From positions 574,163 to 638,162 of the forward strand of contig JACKPH010000001.1 of the NCBI GenBank assembly GCA_024233675.1: DNA of 64,000 nt, written 5' to 3'. Numbering within the stretch: the first letter of the stretch is position 1; every line of letters starts with the position of its first letter. Below are positions 17,591 to 25,968 of the stretch, piece by piece. The position numbers and the translations under genes are program-made. The notes below the pieces were generated by a model. It did not search any database. It was not told the origin of the DNA and was given only the letters and a program-made list of their open reading frames with translations. Source of the stretch: Thermotogae bacterium. Lineage in GTDB: Bacteria; Thermotogota; Thermotogae; Petrotogales; Petrotogaceae.

Positions 17591-18313
17591 TTGAAAAAAA
17601 ATGATTTTTTATATTTGAGGGTTTATGAAGATATAAAAGAAAAAATTCTCAGCGGTGTTTGGAATGAGGGAATGAAATTACCTCCCGAATACGAGCTTAT
17701 GATTATATTTGAAGTTAGCAGGGATACAATAAGAAAATCCTTACAAAAGCTCAGCGAGGATGGTTATATATACAGACAGGTCGGTGCCGGCACATTTGTT
17801 AAAAATATTAAATCAAGATATAAACTGACTGTACTGGAAAGTTTTACCGAACAGATGAATAACAGAAATCTTAAACCTTCGAGTGAAATAATTGAAATAC
17901 TGCTCGAAAAACCTGAAAAAGAAATTTTACATCATCTTGAATTAAAGATAACAGATAAAGTTTACAAGGTTGTAAGACTAAGAAAAGCAGATAATATTCC
18001 TATGAGTTATGAAATAGCTTATATACCTTATAAAACATGTCCCAATCTTGATTCACATATAGATGAGAATTCATCTCTTTACAGAATATATGAAGATTTT
18101 TACGGTTTAAAGCTTAAATACGGAAAAATTTATTTAGAGGCAATAAAATGTGAAAATAATATGGCTCAGAAACTAAGCATAAAACCCGGTGATCCGATAC
18201 TTAAAATGAACTGTATAGTATTTCTGGATAACAATAAACCTCTTTATTTTGTTGAATCACATTATGTCGGCGATAAATATATGTTTTTTGCCAGCATGCC
18301 GAGAGAATTATGA
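17591..18313 (+). CDS. GntR family regulator with UTRA effector domain
   Basis: About 240 residues: an N-terminal winged helix (residues ~5-70, with LPPEYELMIIFEVSRDTIRK as the recognition helix-turn-helix and GYIYRQVGAGTFV as the wing) and a C-terminal UTRA ligand-binding domain (~85-235, ending FVESHYVGDKYMFFAS). UTRA members usually sense sugar phosphates or amino-sugar derivatives. The start is TTG at 17591, 5 nt after GGGTG; a GTG at 17579 has no SD. A -10-like TATAAT lies at 17544-17549. It converges on the sugar-type enzyme and transporter genes and probably controls them. Confidence 0.85.
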   Translation: MKKNDFLYLRVYEDIKEKILSGVWNEGMKLPPEYELMIIFEVSRDTIRKSLQKLSEDGYIYRQVGAGTFVKNIKSRYKLTVLESFTEQMNNRNLKPSSEIIEILLEKPEKEILHHLELKITDKVYKVVRLRKADNIPMSYEIAYIPYKTCPNLDSHIDENSSLYRIYEDFYGLKLKYGKIYLEAIKCENNMAQKLSIKPGDPILKMNCIVFLDNNKPLYFVESHYVGDKYMFFASMPREL

Positions 18314-18342
18314 GAAATTTTTTAAATATATAAAGAAACATA

Positions 18343-18370
18343 AAAAAACCGGACTTAAGTCCGGTTTTTT
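18343..18370. terminator. Bidirectional terminator, perfect 28-bp palindrome
   Basis: AAAAAACCGGACTT is followed directly by its complement, giving a loopless perfect palindrome between convergent genes. It shares the CCGGACTT core with the terminators at 1724 and 7153. Confidence 0.9.
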
Positions 18371-18376
18371 CAATGT

Positions 18377-19213
18377 TTATGATATAAATTTTTTAACGGT
18401 TTCTTTTGCTGCTTTTTCGACCATATCATCTATGGCAGTTCCTACAACAAGAATATTTACGCCTGTATTTGTAAAAGCTTTGAAGTTTGTAAGATTAATA
18501 CCGCCTTCTGCAAGTGTCGGAACTTTAACAGCGGAAACAAGAGCTTCAAGTCTTTCTTTTACAACAGGATGAATTTCACCTGCTTCTGCGCCTTCATAGC
18601 TCATTCCTGTCATCAAACCGATTAAATCAACACCGATTTCTTCCATGGCTTTTGCTGTTTTATGAACTTCTTCAGGAGTTCTTGCCGGTAAACCGAAAGT
18701 GTGAAGATCGTCAGGATGTCCTATATATGCATCTACAAGAAGTCCGTATTTGTGTGCTTTTTCAACTACTATCTTTAAATCCTCAAGACTTGCTTTATGA
18801 ATATGAAGACCGTCTGCGCCGGCTTTTGACATTTCCATAAAAGTTTCATCCTGAATTTCTATCGGTACTAATTCACAGAATCCGCCAGGTATACCAACTG
18901 TTATATATATATCATTTCCTACTACATTTCTTACCCCTCTTGTTACATTTATCATTTCCTGAATAGGTACTTCATGCCTTATCTGTTCGGCATTATGCAT
19001 AGTTGTTACACCTTTTAAACCTCTTGCAAGTGCTACTGCAGGATGATTAGGTTCAAGAAGTTTTACTCCTGCATCAACTACAGCTTTTGCAAGTCTTGCA
19101 TCGTCACCTGTAATTCCTGTACTCAGTAAAGTTGTTCCGTTATGCAGTTTTATAGCATCTTTTATTTTTTTAATACCGTTAAGTCTCTTTTTTTCCATAT
19201 CAGCAATAAACAT
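18377..19213 (-). CDS. TIM-barrel enzyme of a sugar-acid aldolase/hexulose-phosphate synthase-like type
   Basis: A 278-residue protein with the repeating beta-alpha pattern of a phosphate-binding TIM barrel. Features are VVDAGVKLLEPNHP (about residues 45-58), AGADGLHIHKASL (about 139-151), and a C-terminal phosphate-binding pair LAEGGINLTNFKAF and GVNILVVGTAI (about 230-260). It belongs with proteins encoded next to GntR/UTRA regulators and PTS-like membrane proteins, but I do not know its substrate. The ATG immediately follows the stop of the membrane protein gene, with the SD GGGGGC inside that gene's end. Confidence 0.65.
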   Translation of the reverse strand: MFIADMEKKRLNGIKKIKDAIKLHNGTTLLSTGITGDDARLAKAVVDAGVKLLEPNHPAVALARGLKGVTTMHNAEQIRHEVPIQEMINVTRGVRNVVGNDIYITVGIPGGFCELVPIEIQDETFMEMSKAGADGLHIHKASLEDLKIVVEKAHKYGLLVDAYIGHPDDLHTFGLPARTPEEVHKTAKAMEEIGVDLIGLMTGMSYEGAEAGEIHPVVKERLEALVSAVKVPTLAEGGINLTNFKAFTNTGVNILVVGTAIDDMVEKAAKETVKKFIS

Positions 19214-20245
19214 TTATAAAGCCCCCTTTTTCTGTCTTTTTAATCTGTTTGCAAAAATTGTGAACAAAAACGAAGAAACTAAAGCTATGAGCATACATAT
19301 AGTAAAACCTAAAGCATTGGTGGATAAGAAAGGTGCTGTAACTGAAGGAACATAAGCAGTTCCTTTTACATTGAAAAGTCCTACAAAAGTTCCGGATAAT
19401 GCACCGGATATAAGTGCTCCGGCAAAAACTATTTTATCTGAGAACATAAAAGGATAAGAAGCCTCTACAAAAGTTCCGAAAGCTACATTAATTATGAAAC
19501 CCGGTCCGGCAATTGCAGCTTCACTTTTCTGTTTCGGATAAATAATATTTGCAAGTGTTATACCGGCTGATACCATTACAAGTGCTGTCATATCTATAGC
19601 TCCGAGAAAACTCGAACCTGTTTTTTCCATTTCAAGTAAAACAATAGGAAGTATTGCAGCATGATAAACACCACCCATTATTGCAGGCCACATTAACAAT
19701 CCGGCAATTGTACCGGCTAAAACTGAATTAAAACTGAGAGCCGTATTTATTAAATATCTTATTCCGTCTCCGAGCATTAAAGCCAAAGGTGCAATAACTC
19801 TTCCTGACAATGACTGAACTGTGGCCATTGACGTTCCGCCTGTACCGACAATAGGTATTTTTTTCTCTGCTGCGGCTTTTATAGCTAATTTGTTTATACC
19901 GTTAGGATCACAGCTCATCAGAACGAGTCCGTCAATTTCACCCTTATTGATAAGATCTGCTATTTCGCCGTCAAGTTTTTTTGCATCTTCATTTGTTTCT
20001 TTTAAAGATTTTTCTTCGGAAAATTTTACTGTTTTTTCATCTTTATCAAAGTAGTACAGTCTGGATAAGGTTTTTTCACTCACATGATCCATTGAAGCAT
20101 TAGCTCCTATAAACTGTACGGCACCGATAATGATATCTGCGGAAGAAACCTGTTTTTCAATTTCACCAATTAATTTTAAAGGCTCTTTACCTCCGAGATT
20201 ATAAAGATTTCCTCCGCTACTTCCCAGTATAGCTATCTTTTTCAT
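19214..20245 (-). CDS. PTS-like sugar transporter with N-terminal cytoplasmic domain, possibly internally shortened
   Basis: The start is the ATG at 20245, 7 nt after GGAGGGG; an upstream in-frame ATG at 20272 sits before the SD. Residues 1-130 form a soluble alpha/beta domain (AILGSSGGNLYNLGG, LVLMSCDPNG, IVGTGGTSMA). It switches abruptly at about residue 140 (TVQSLSGRVIAPLALMLGDG) to about six membrane helices. Related proteins that I recall carry more sequence between the GTSM motif and the LGDG-type helix, so an internal deletion is suspected (inference). It heads a two-gene operon with the TIM-barrel enzyme, probably regulated by the convergent GntR protein. Confidence 0.6.
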   Translation of the reverse strand: MKKIAILGSSGGNLYNLGGKEPLKLIGEIEKQVSSADIIIGAVQFIGANASMDHVSEKTLSRLYYFDKDEKTVKFSEEKSLKETNEDAKKLDGEIADLINKGEIDGLVLMSCDPNGINKLAIKAAAEKKIPIVGTGGTSMATVQSLSGRVIAPLALMLGDGIRYLINTALSFNSVLAGTIAGLLMWPAIMGGVYHAAILPIVLLEMEKTGSSFLGAIDMTALVMVSAGITLANIIYPKQKSEAAIAGPGFIINVAFGTFVEASYPFMFSDKIVFAGALISGALSGTFVGLFNVKGTAYVPSVTAPFLSTNALGFTICMLIALVSSFLFTIFANRLKRQKKGAL

Positions 20246-20274
20246 AAACTCTTCCCCTCCCAAGGCCATCAATC

Positions 20275-20303
20275 TTTATACATCAATTTTAATTTTAAGT
20301 CAA
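20275..20303 (-). promoter_or_regulatory. Promoter of the sugar-type operon
   Basis: On the minus strand TTGACT (20298-20303) and TATAAA (20275-20280) are separated by 17 bp, 30 bp ahead of the start codon. No clear palindromic GntR operator overlaps it. Confidence 0.75.
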
Positions 20304-20348
20304 ACTGAATTTAAAATTTGTGTAAATGTTTTTAACAAAGGATCAGGA

Positions 20349-20379
20349 AAAAACCTCATAACATAGTTATGAGGTTTTT
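20349..20379. terminator. Intrinsic terminator
   Basis: AAAAACCTCATAA pairs with TTATGAGGTTTTT over a short loop. It lies downstream of the secreted-protein genes on the minus strand and upstream of the sugar operon. Confidence 0.85.
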
Positions 20380-20420
20380 ATAATCATTTTTATAAATTTT
20401 TAAACAGAAAAATTTATAAA

Positions 20421-20442
20421 AAAACTGCCCTAAGGCAGTTTT
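20421..20442 (-). terminator. Intrinsic terminator overlapping the stop of the 680-residue gene
   Basis: AAAACTGCC pairs with GGCAGTTTT over CTAA. On the minus strand it follows and slightly overlaps the stop codon of the upstream gene and is followed by a T run. Confidence 0.85.
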
Positions 20443-22483
20443 AAAAATCAAGTGAAAATCCGGTATAAGATACAGGAATAAAGTTACCTGAAATTATTTC
20501 TTCCAGTGAAAGTCTGAAAAAAATGTTTACCGTATTTTTCTTGTAATAGTTATTTATTTCAATTACAGGATAAATATCAAATGTGCTTTTGCTGAATTCA
20601 AAATTTGCTCCGGCTCCTGCATATAAACTTATTGATTTTGTTCTCAAAAGATTAAAGCAGTAATCAGCGGCTATATAGATTTTTGAGTCTGTGGCAGTTT
20701 GTGTTTCTGTTGTTTCCGGTATTTCATAATAATTTGATAAATTTACAAAAGATTTTGTATTTTTTTCAATATCGGTATTTTTAAATCTTAAGTTAAAACC
20801 TGGCATAAGTTTACTGTTCATGTAAAATCCAAAACCTCCGCCGAAAAAATAATCATAATAGAAATCTTCGTATGCGAAATCGGATACTTCAGGTTTTTCA
20901 TTTTTATTTATTAATTCAGTAATTTCAGAAACTGACTGTGTTTCATATATTTTTTGTGCTGATGCGTAACCTACGGTTTTATAATTATCCACAATTCTGA
21001 ATATTGTTCCCCTTCTTACACCATAGTTTTTACCGGCTCCGAGTGTTAAAATATTATCTTCCGCTACAAGAACTTCTGTTCTTACAGGGAAAGCTTTTTT
21101 TATATTTGAAATTGCATCGGAAACTGCTGAATTTACAAGAGCATTTTCAAGTGTGGATTTGAAAAATGATTTGGTACTTCCGTAATTATCAGCAAGTATA
21201 TTTATTTCAGTATCATATTCTTTTATATCTGCTTTTTCCATAAGAAGTGTTCCGGATGTCAGATCAAGAAGCTTATAAGAATAGGAAATTATTCCGTAAT
21301 TTTTTGTTATATCAAAAACTTTAACATCCTGAGGCACTGAATATTTAACGTATCTGTAGTTTTTATCCCATGTTGTGGTTTCAACTCTTACATAATTTCC
21401 AGTTGAGTATTCCGTAAATTTTGTTTTTCCGTCATTACCTTTTTCAGGTGAATAGAATATTCCTTTTACAACTTTTTCGCCGTTTATATAATCTCCGGAT
21501 ACCGGGTTGTTAAAGAAATAATTTTTACTCTGTCTGTATTCTTCTTCATTGTAGTAGTTTAAATCAATAAAAACCATATATTTTACATTTTTTAATTCTG
21601 AAGCGATTTTATCTGAATTTTCAGTTATCATATCCAGTTTTTTCTCATCAAAAAGTTTATCGAGATTAGCCCTGTCCAAAACAACATATCTTCCGTCATT
21701 TTCAAATAAAGAACGTGCTCTGTCATAAATTTCATCACTTACATTTTTATCTGAATAATTGTTTATATAAAGCGCAATCTTTGGTTTTTCATCATATAAT
21801 TTTTTATAGTCAAAATTTATTTCATTTATGGCATTTTCTATGAGAGAATCACGATTAATAAGTCCGCCGTCTGTTATTATATTTTTTGATATTGTTCCGG
21901 AAGAAATTATAAAGCCGGTTTTAAAATCTACAAACTGATAAAAACCGTTCAGTGTGTATTTATAATTTTCTGAGTCTTTTGTGTATTTTGAATAAAAACC
22001 GTCAAAAACTACATATTTAGAAAAATTATCTCTTGCCCATGGATAGTTTGCAAGATATATATAATTTCCGTTATCATTACGTACATATGAATCTTTCTGC
22101 ATATTGTAGCTATATCTTAATTTTGAAGTTGCCTGTACATAAATACCGTTTACTTTTATATAGTTTCCTCTTGTGTCATCTCTCATAAACTGCACTGTTG
22201 AATCTGTTTTTGATTCTTTTTTTATTTCATTTATTTTTATGTAAAGTCCGTAGTCCGCGGTTCCTTTCCCGGATGCAAGAGGATTGTACATTTCTGATGA
22301 ATTATATGTTATTTTCTGTCTTAATGAAACGCTGAAATAATTAAATTTTGCGGCTATTATATTCTGAACGGCATCGGGAGATATTCCGGTTGAATCATTT
22401 ATTTCAAGAAATGTTGCAAGAGTTTCGGAAAAGAATATAACAGAAAGTAAAGTAATCATTATAATCAGTATTATTTTTTTCAT
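20441..22483 (-). CDS. Large secreted protein with CsgG/FlgT-like region and barrel-like C-terminus
   Basis: A 680-residue exported protein with a signal peptide (residues 1-20, LLSVIFFSETLA). The centre (about 245-310; KPKIALYINNYSDK, then YVVLDRANLDKLFDEKKL) resembles the CsgG/FlgT-type domain that begins with a putative periplasmic protein seeking LDR motifs. A conserved VLTLGAGKNYGVRRGTIF-like segment near residue 480 resembles the SH3-like module of flagellar FlgT-type proteins. The last ~130 residues alternate like beta strands and end in a terminal Phe, which suggests an outer-membrane barrel. The gene follows a paralogue by 8 nt. Exact function is unknown. Confidence 0.6.
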   Translation of the reverse strand: MKKIILIIMITLLSVIFFSETLATFLEINDSTGISPDAVQNIIAAKFNYFSVSLRQKITYNSSEMYNPLASGKGTADYGLYIKINEIKKESKTDSTVQFMRDDTRGNYIKVNGIYVQATSKLRYSYNMQKDSYVRNDNGNYIYLANYPWARDNFSKYVVFDGFYSKYTKDSENYKYTLNGFYQFVDFKTGFIISSGTISKNIITDGGLINRDSLIENAINEINFDYKKLYDEKPKIALYINNYSDKNVSDEIYDRARSLFENDGRYVVLDRANLDKLFDEKKLDMITENSDKIASELKNVKYMVFIDLNYYNEEEYRQSKNYFFNNPVSGDYINGEKVVKGIFYSPEKGNDGKTKFTEYSTGNYVRVETTTWDKNYRYVKYSVPQDVKVFDITKNYGIISYSYKLLDLTSGTLLMEKADIKEYDTEINILADNYGSTKSFFKSTLENALVNSAVSDAISNIKKAFPVRTEVLVAEDNILTLGAGKNYGVRRGTIFRIVDNYKTVGYASAQKIYETQSVSEITELINKNEKPEVSDFAYEDFYYDYFFGGGFGFYMNSKLMPGFNLRFKNTDIEKNTKSFVNLSNYYEIPETTETQTATDSKIYIAADYCFNLLRTKSISLYAGAGANFEFSKSTFDIYPVIEINNYYKKNTVNIFFRLSLEEIISGNFIPVSYTGFSLDF

Positions 22484-22491
22484 ATTATCAC

Positions 22492-23787
22492 CTATATTCC
22501 AGCCGTTAAGCCAAATGTTGGTTTAAAATTATTGTCGATATCGGCATAAGCTCCGAAATATCTAAAAAGACGTATTTCAATACCGCCATAATAGAAGTCT
22601 TTCCATACACCGCCTTTAAGAAAAATATTAAGTGTTTTGTTTCTGAAAACTGATATTCCGGAAAAAATACTGAAATCATCAAATTTATAATTTGCTCTCA
22701 GACCGGCAGTTCCTGTTGTTTCTCCGTAAATATCGGTTGTTCTTATATAAAAGTCTATAAGAATTTTATTTCCGATTAAACCGGAAATACCTACAGGAGA
22801 TCGGAAAGGAAGACTTAATGATTCTGTTGACGGCATATTTTTAAAATAAGTCATTCCGTAATCAGAATTTATTATCTCACCTTCTGAAGTATCAGGATTT
22901 ACATTTTTTATTTCTGCATAAGATTTATAATCACCGTTTTTTATAAGGAATAAATAGCCTTTTTTAACACCTTCGTTTTCACCTGAAGAGAAGAAAACTC
23001 TGTTTCCGGAAAAATCTATGAGATTTGTTTTTATCTTAAAAAGAGATTTTACAGTTTCAACCATACTATATCCAGAACCGGTTATAAGATATTTAAAAAC
23101 AGAAGTTTCAGGAATTTCCTGCTTTTCTATTTTGTTTGAATAACTGTTATATGAATAATTTGTCAGATTAAGAGTCTGGTTAATATTAAATTTTTTACTG
23201 TATAAAGTTTTTCCTGTTTCATCTTCAAGACTTAGAAGTATAGCGAAACTGTATCGTACTGATTTTATTTCATGAGGATAATACGAATAAAATGATGAAG
23301 CAGTAACATAATCACCGAAAACTGTTTTTACATAACTGCCTTCAGGGTCTTCTGAAAATCTTCTTTTTTCTGTGTCATATGAGTATAATTTTCCTTTCTG
23401 AACTTCGATGTATGAAAAACCCTGTTTTATGTATATACCTGAATCATTATTCTGAATATATGATTCCGATGAAGCTGATTTCTCGGAACTGTATTCAGAG
23501 ATTTTTATGTATAAATTCAGATTTGATTCGGAAATAACACTGTCAGTGGTCGTTCCGAGATTAAAAAGATATGAAAGAACATACTCTTCTCCCGCAGCAG
23601 GATTCTGATCATCAAGAACTATAAATCTCTGTGATGAAGTTATTGAAGATTTTATATCATCTATTACAGACATAAAAAGTTCCGTAGGAATCTGAGAATC
23701 TTTTTCAACATGAATTTTTATTGTTTGTCTTGAAAAACCTAAAGAAATAAACAGACATAAAAAGAATAATAAAATATATTTTCTCAT
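22492..23787 (-). CDS. Secreted protein, smaller relative of its neighbour
   Basis: A 431-residue exported protein with a signal peptide (LLFFLCLFISLGFS). It shares plan and motifs with the downstream 680-residue protein: an acidic Tyr-rich first half with repeated YIKQGFSYIEV- or YVKTVFGDYV-type segments, a module GENEGVKKGYLFLIKNGD near residue 265, and a C-terminal set of strand-like segments. GGGGG lies 6 nt before its ATG. The pair is presumably an envelope complex; no function can be named. Confidence 0.6.
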   Translation of the reverse strand: MRKYILLFFLCLFISLGFSRQTIKIHVEKDSQIPTELFMSVIDDIKSSITSSQRFIVLDDQNPAAGEEYVLSYLFNLGTTTDSVISESNLNLYIKISEYSSEKSASSESYIQNNDSGIYIKQGFSYIEVQKGKLYSYDTEKRRFSEDPEGSYVKTVFGDYVTASSFYSYYPHEIKSVRYSFAILLSLEDETGKTLYSKKFNINQTLNLTNYSYNSYSNKIEKQEIPETSVFKYLITGSGYSMVETVKSLFKIKTNLIDFSGNRVFFSSGENEGVKKGYLFLIKNGDYKSYAEIKNVNPDTSEGEIINSDYGMTYFKNMPSTESLSLPFRSPVGISGLIGNKILIDFYIRTTDIYGETTGTAGLRANYKFDDFSIFSGISVFRNKTLNIFLKGGVWKDFYYGGIEIRLFRYFGAYADIDNNFKPTFGLTAGI

Positions 23788-23842
23788 GGAATACCCCCTT
23801 ACTTGAATTCATTATATTATATAATAAAAATTTTAAATATTG

Positions 23843-23930
23843 TTTTTTATTTGTGCAGTTTATCATTAAAAACAAACGTAATATCTTTTAAAAATTCCGG
23901 CATTGACATTTCAGGTATTCTTTTGTATAA
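23843..23930 (+). repeat. 88-bp direct repeat, left copy (duplicated NUDIX promoter region)
   Basis: Base-for-base identical to 24952-25039. It contains TTGACA (23903-23908) and a -10 changed to TATAAA (23926-23931), 17 bp apart, so it may still be a promoter that reads into the RhuM remnant. Confidence 0.97.
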
Positions 23931-23935
23931 AAAAT

Positions 23936-23975
23936 TAATACATTTCATCATATAGGTAATTTTTATTTTGTAATT
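23936..23975 (+). pseudogene. 40-bp fragment of the NUDIX gene
   Basis: Matches 25299-25338, inside the intact NUDIX gene, with one mismatch (A at 23959 versus T at 25322). Together with the 88-bp repeat it shows that the left side is a deletion-scarred copy of the NUDIX locus: everything between 25040 and about 25298 is missing. Confidence 0.9.
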
Positions 23976-23986
23976 TTATGTGTATA

Positions 23987-24830
23987 AAAAGAAGTGGTTG
24001 TTGCAAAATTTGCAACGACCACTCAACACGGTGCAATTGAAGGAAAAACACAAACTCATATGACAGAGTTTTATAATCTTGATGTTATCATCTCTGTCGG
24101 ATACCGAGTGAAGTCAATCCGGGGTAGACAGTTCAGAATATGGGCATCGTCCATTCTGAAAGAATATATGAAAAAAGGCTTTGCTATGGACGATGAGCGT
24201 CTGAAAGGCAACGGCGGCGGTGCATACTGGAAAGAATTGCTTGAGCGCATCAGAGACATCCGTTCCTCTGAAAAGGTTTTATACAGACAAGTACTTGACC
24301 TCTATGCTACAAGCGTAGACTATAATCCACAGGCAGATGAATCCATAAAATTTTTCAAAATCGTTCAGAACAAACTTCATTATGCAGCACACGGACATAC
24401 GGCTGCAGAAGTTATCTTTGAACGTGCAGATGCTGAAAAGCCTTTTATGGGACTGAGTACATTTGCCGGAGAATTACCGGCTTTGAAGGATATTGGTATT
24501 GCCAAAAACTATCTGACTGAGAATGAATTAAAAATTCTCAATAACCTCGTTTCAGGTTATTTCGATTTGGCAGAAATTAACGCAATCGAGCATAAACCCA
24601 TGTATATGAGTAACTATGTAGAACAGCTTGACTCTGTTCTTTCATCCGGCAATCGTAATTTACTCAAAGACAGTGGTAAAATCAGTCACACTCAGGCAAT
24701 CACTAAAGCGAAATCTGAATATAGAAAATACCAGGAAAAAACGCTTTCCCAGGTTGAAGAGGCATATATTTCTACGCTCAAATCTCTTGAAAAAGAGGCA
24801 AAGAAAAATGCAAGAAAATCTGATAAATAG
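23987..24830 (+). pseudogene. rhuM: RhuM family virulence-associated protein, 5'-truncated, horizontally acquired
   Basis: The frame opens right after a TAA at 23985 and reads KEVVVAKFATTTQHGAIEGK, then YNLDVIISVGYRVKS and QFRIWASSIL, the hallmark RhuM sequence. The ~280 residues run to the normal C-terminus. About 60-90 N-terminal residues, including the DNA-binding helix-turn-helix typical of the family, are absent, and there is no SD before the first GTG (23994). Codon use (CGT, CGC, CTG, GAC) and visibly higher GC differ from every neighbour, so the gene is foreign. It is bounded by the 88-bp direct repeats and ends at a strong terminator. Confidence 0.85.
23993..24023. repeat. Near-perfect 31-bp palindrome at the RhuM breakpoint
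   Basis: AGTGGTTGTTGCAAA is followed by its near complement TTTGCAACGACCACT, with one mismatched pair. It begins within a few bases of the point where RhuM similarity starts. It may be a chance property of the codons or a hairpin that promoted the break. Confidence 0.7.
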
Positions 24831-24831
24831 T

Positions 24832-24877
24832 AAAAAGACCACAAAATAGTTTACAATACCTATTTTGTGGCCTTTTT
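24832..24877 (+). terminator. Strong intrinsic terminator after RhuM
   Basis: AAAAAGACCACAAAATAG pairs with CTATTTTGTGGCCTTTTT (one G-T pair) across a 10-nt loop. It directly follows the RhuM stop codon and was presumably acquired with the gene. Confidence 0.9.
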
Positions 24878-24951
24878 CGTTGTAACACCATTTGAGTTTG
24901 TTGTCATTGATTTTTTCATAAATACCTAATTAAATAGTCTGAATGAAATTA

Positions 24952-25039
24952 TTTTTTATTTGTGCAGTTTATCATTAAAAACAAACGTAATATCTTTTAA
25001 AAATTCCGGCATTGACATTTCAGGTATTCTTTTGTATAA
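24952..25039 (+). repeat. 88-bp direct repeat, right copy (native NUDIX promoter)
   Basis: Identical to 23843-23930 and 1109 bp from it. It ends within the -10 element of the NUDIX promoter. Confidence 0.97.
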
Positions 25040-25040
25040 T
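25012..25040 (+). promoter_or_regulatory. Consensus sigma-70 promoter for NUDIX and RidA
   Basis: A perfect TTGACA (25012-25017) and perfect TATAAT (25035-25040) with 17 bp between them, 25 bp before the gene and ahead of the SD GAGAGGAG. Confidence 0.9.
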
Positions 25041-25065
25041 ATAAATATATGAGAGGAGATATAAA

Positions 25066-25968
25066 ATGTTTGACAGACATGTGGGGATTTACGGTATATG
25101 TTTTATCGGAGATAAAGTTTTATGTATAAAAAAAGGAAAAGGACCTTACAGAGGAATGTATGATTCTCCGGGAGGTTCTATGGAAGAATATGAAACAATG
25201 GAAGAAACTCTTAAAAGAGAATTTGACGAAGAAACAGGGCTTAAAATAGCTAAATATGAATATCTTACAACTACGGATAAAAAATTTGAATATGAAGGTA
25301 ATACATTTCATCATATAGGTATTTTTTATTTTGTAATTGCAGAAAGATACGATAATCTTAAAATAATTCCTGACGGACATGATTCTGAAGGTGCCTGTTT
25401 TATAAAATCTGAAAATTTAAACTCAGAAAACTGTTCACCTCTTTTTCTTGAGGTTATAAAAAATATAAATAAATATGACAAAAGACTTATTGTGAACGAA
25501 AAAATGAATTTTGCATTTTCCGAAGCCGAAAAATACAGAAATTATTTTATAAAAAAGAATCATAGTTCAAAAATAGTGACGAGTACAGGAAATATATTTG
25601 AAAAATTCGGGAATTTTTTTACTGAAAAATATAATATTCCGGAAGTTTCTGTTTTTGAAAATTCATCTTTGATTTTTGATATTGAATTTCTTTCCGTTTA
25701 CTTCTGGTCAGTAAAAAAGAATATTTTTACACGGGAAGTTATAGAAAAATTTAAAAATACCGGCGGGAAATTAAATATTTTCGGAGCCAGGGATTATATG
25801 AAAGATTATTATTTCGGTAATTATGAAGAATTTTATTCTATGATAAAAAGCTCTGATGAAGAAATGTTTCAGATAACACTCGATTTTTTTTACGGAGATA
25901 AATCTACTGAGTTTATAACTGAAAAATATGAGGAACTTTATAAAATAATACAGATGGGGAGTGATTAA
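25066..25968 (+). CDS. NUDIX hydrolase with a C-terminal extension
   Basis: A 300-residue protein. The first ~145 residues are a NUDIX domain with a perfect NUDIX box (GX5EX7REUXEEXGU) at about residues 36-58, ending REFDEETGL, so it should hydrolyse a nucleoside diphosphate linked to another moiety. Residues ~150-300 are an extra domain, rich in aromatic residues, that I do not recognise. A GAGAGGAG SD lies 8 nt before the ATG. The stop overlaps the RidA start by 8 nt. Its 5' region has been duplicated upstream around the RhuM gene. Confidence 0.85.
   Translation: MFDRHVGIYGICFIGDKVLCIKKGKGPYRGMYDSPGGSMEEYETMEETLKREFDEETGLKIAKYEYLTTTDKKFEYEGNTFHHIGIFYFVIAERYDNLKIIPDGHDSEGACFIKSENLNSENCSPLFLEVIKNINKYDKRLIVNEKMNFAFSEAEKYRNYFIKKNHSSKIVTSTGNIFEKFGNFFTEKYNIPEVSVFENSSLIFDIEFLSVYFWSVKKNIFTREVIEKFKNTGGKLNIFGARDYMKDYYFGNYEEFYSMIKSSDEEMFQITLDFFYGDKSTEFITEKYEELYKIIQMGSD

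Noticed and set aside
23843..25039. Insertion sequence or integron
   Set aside because: No transposase, integrase or terminal inverted repeats; the direct repeats are host promoter sequence, far longer than target-site duplications.
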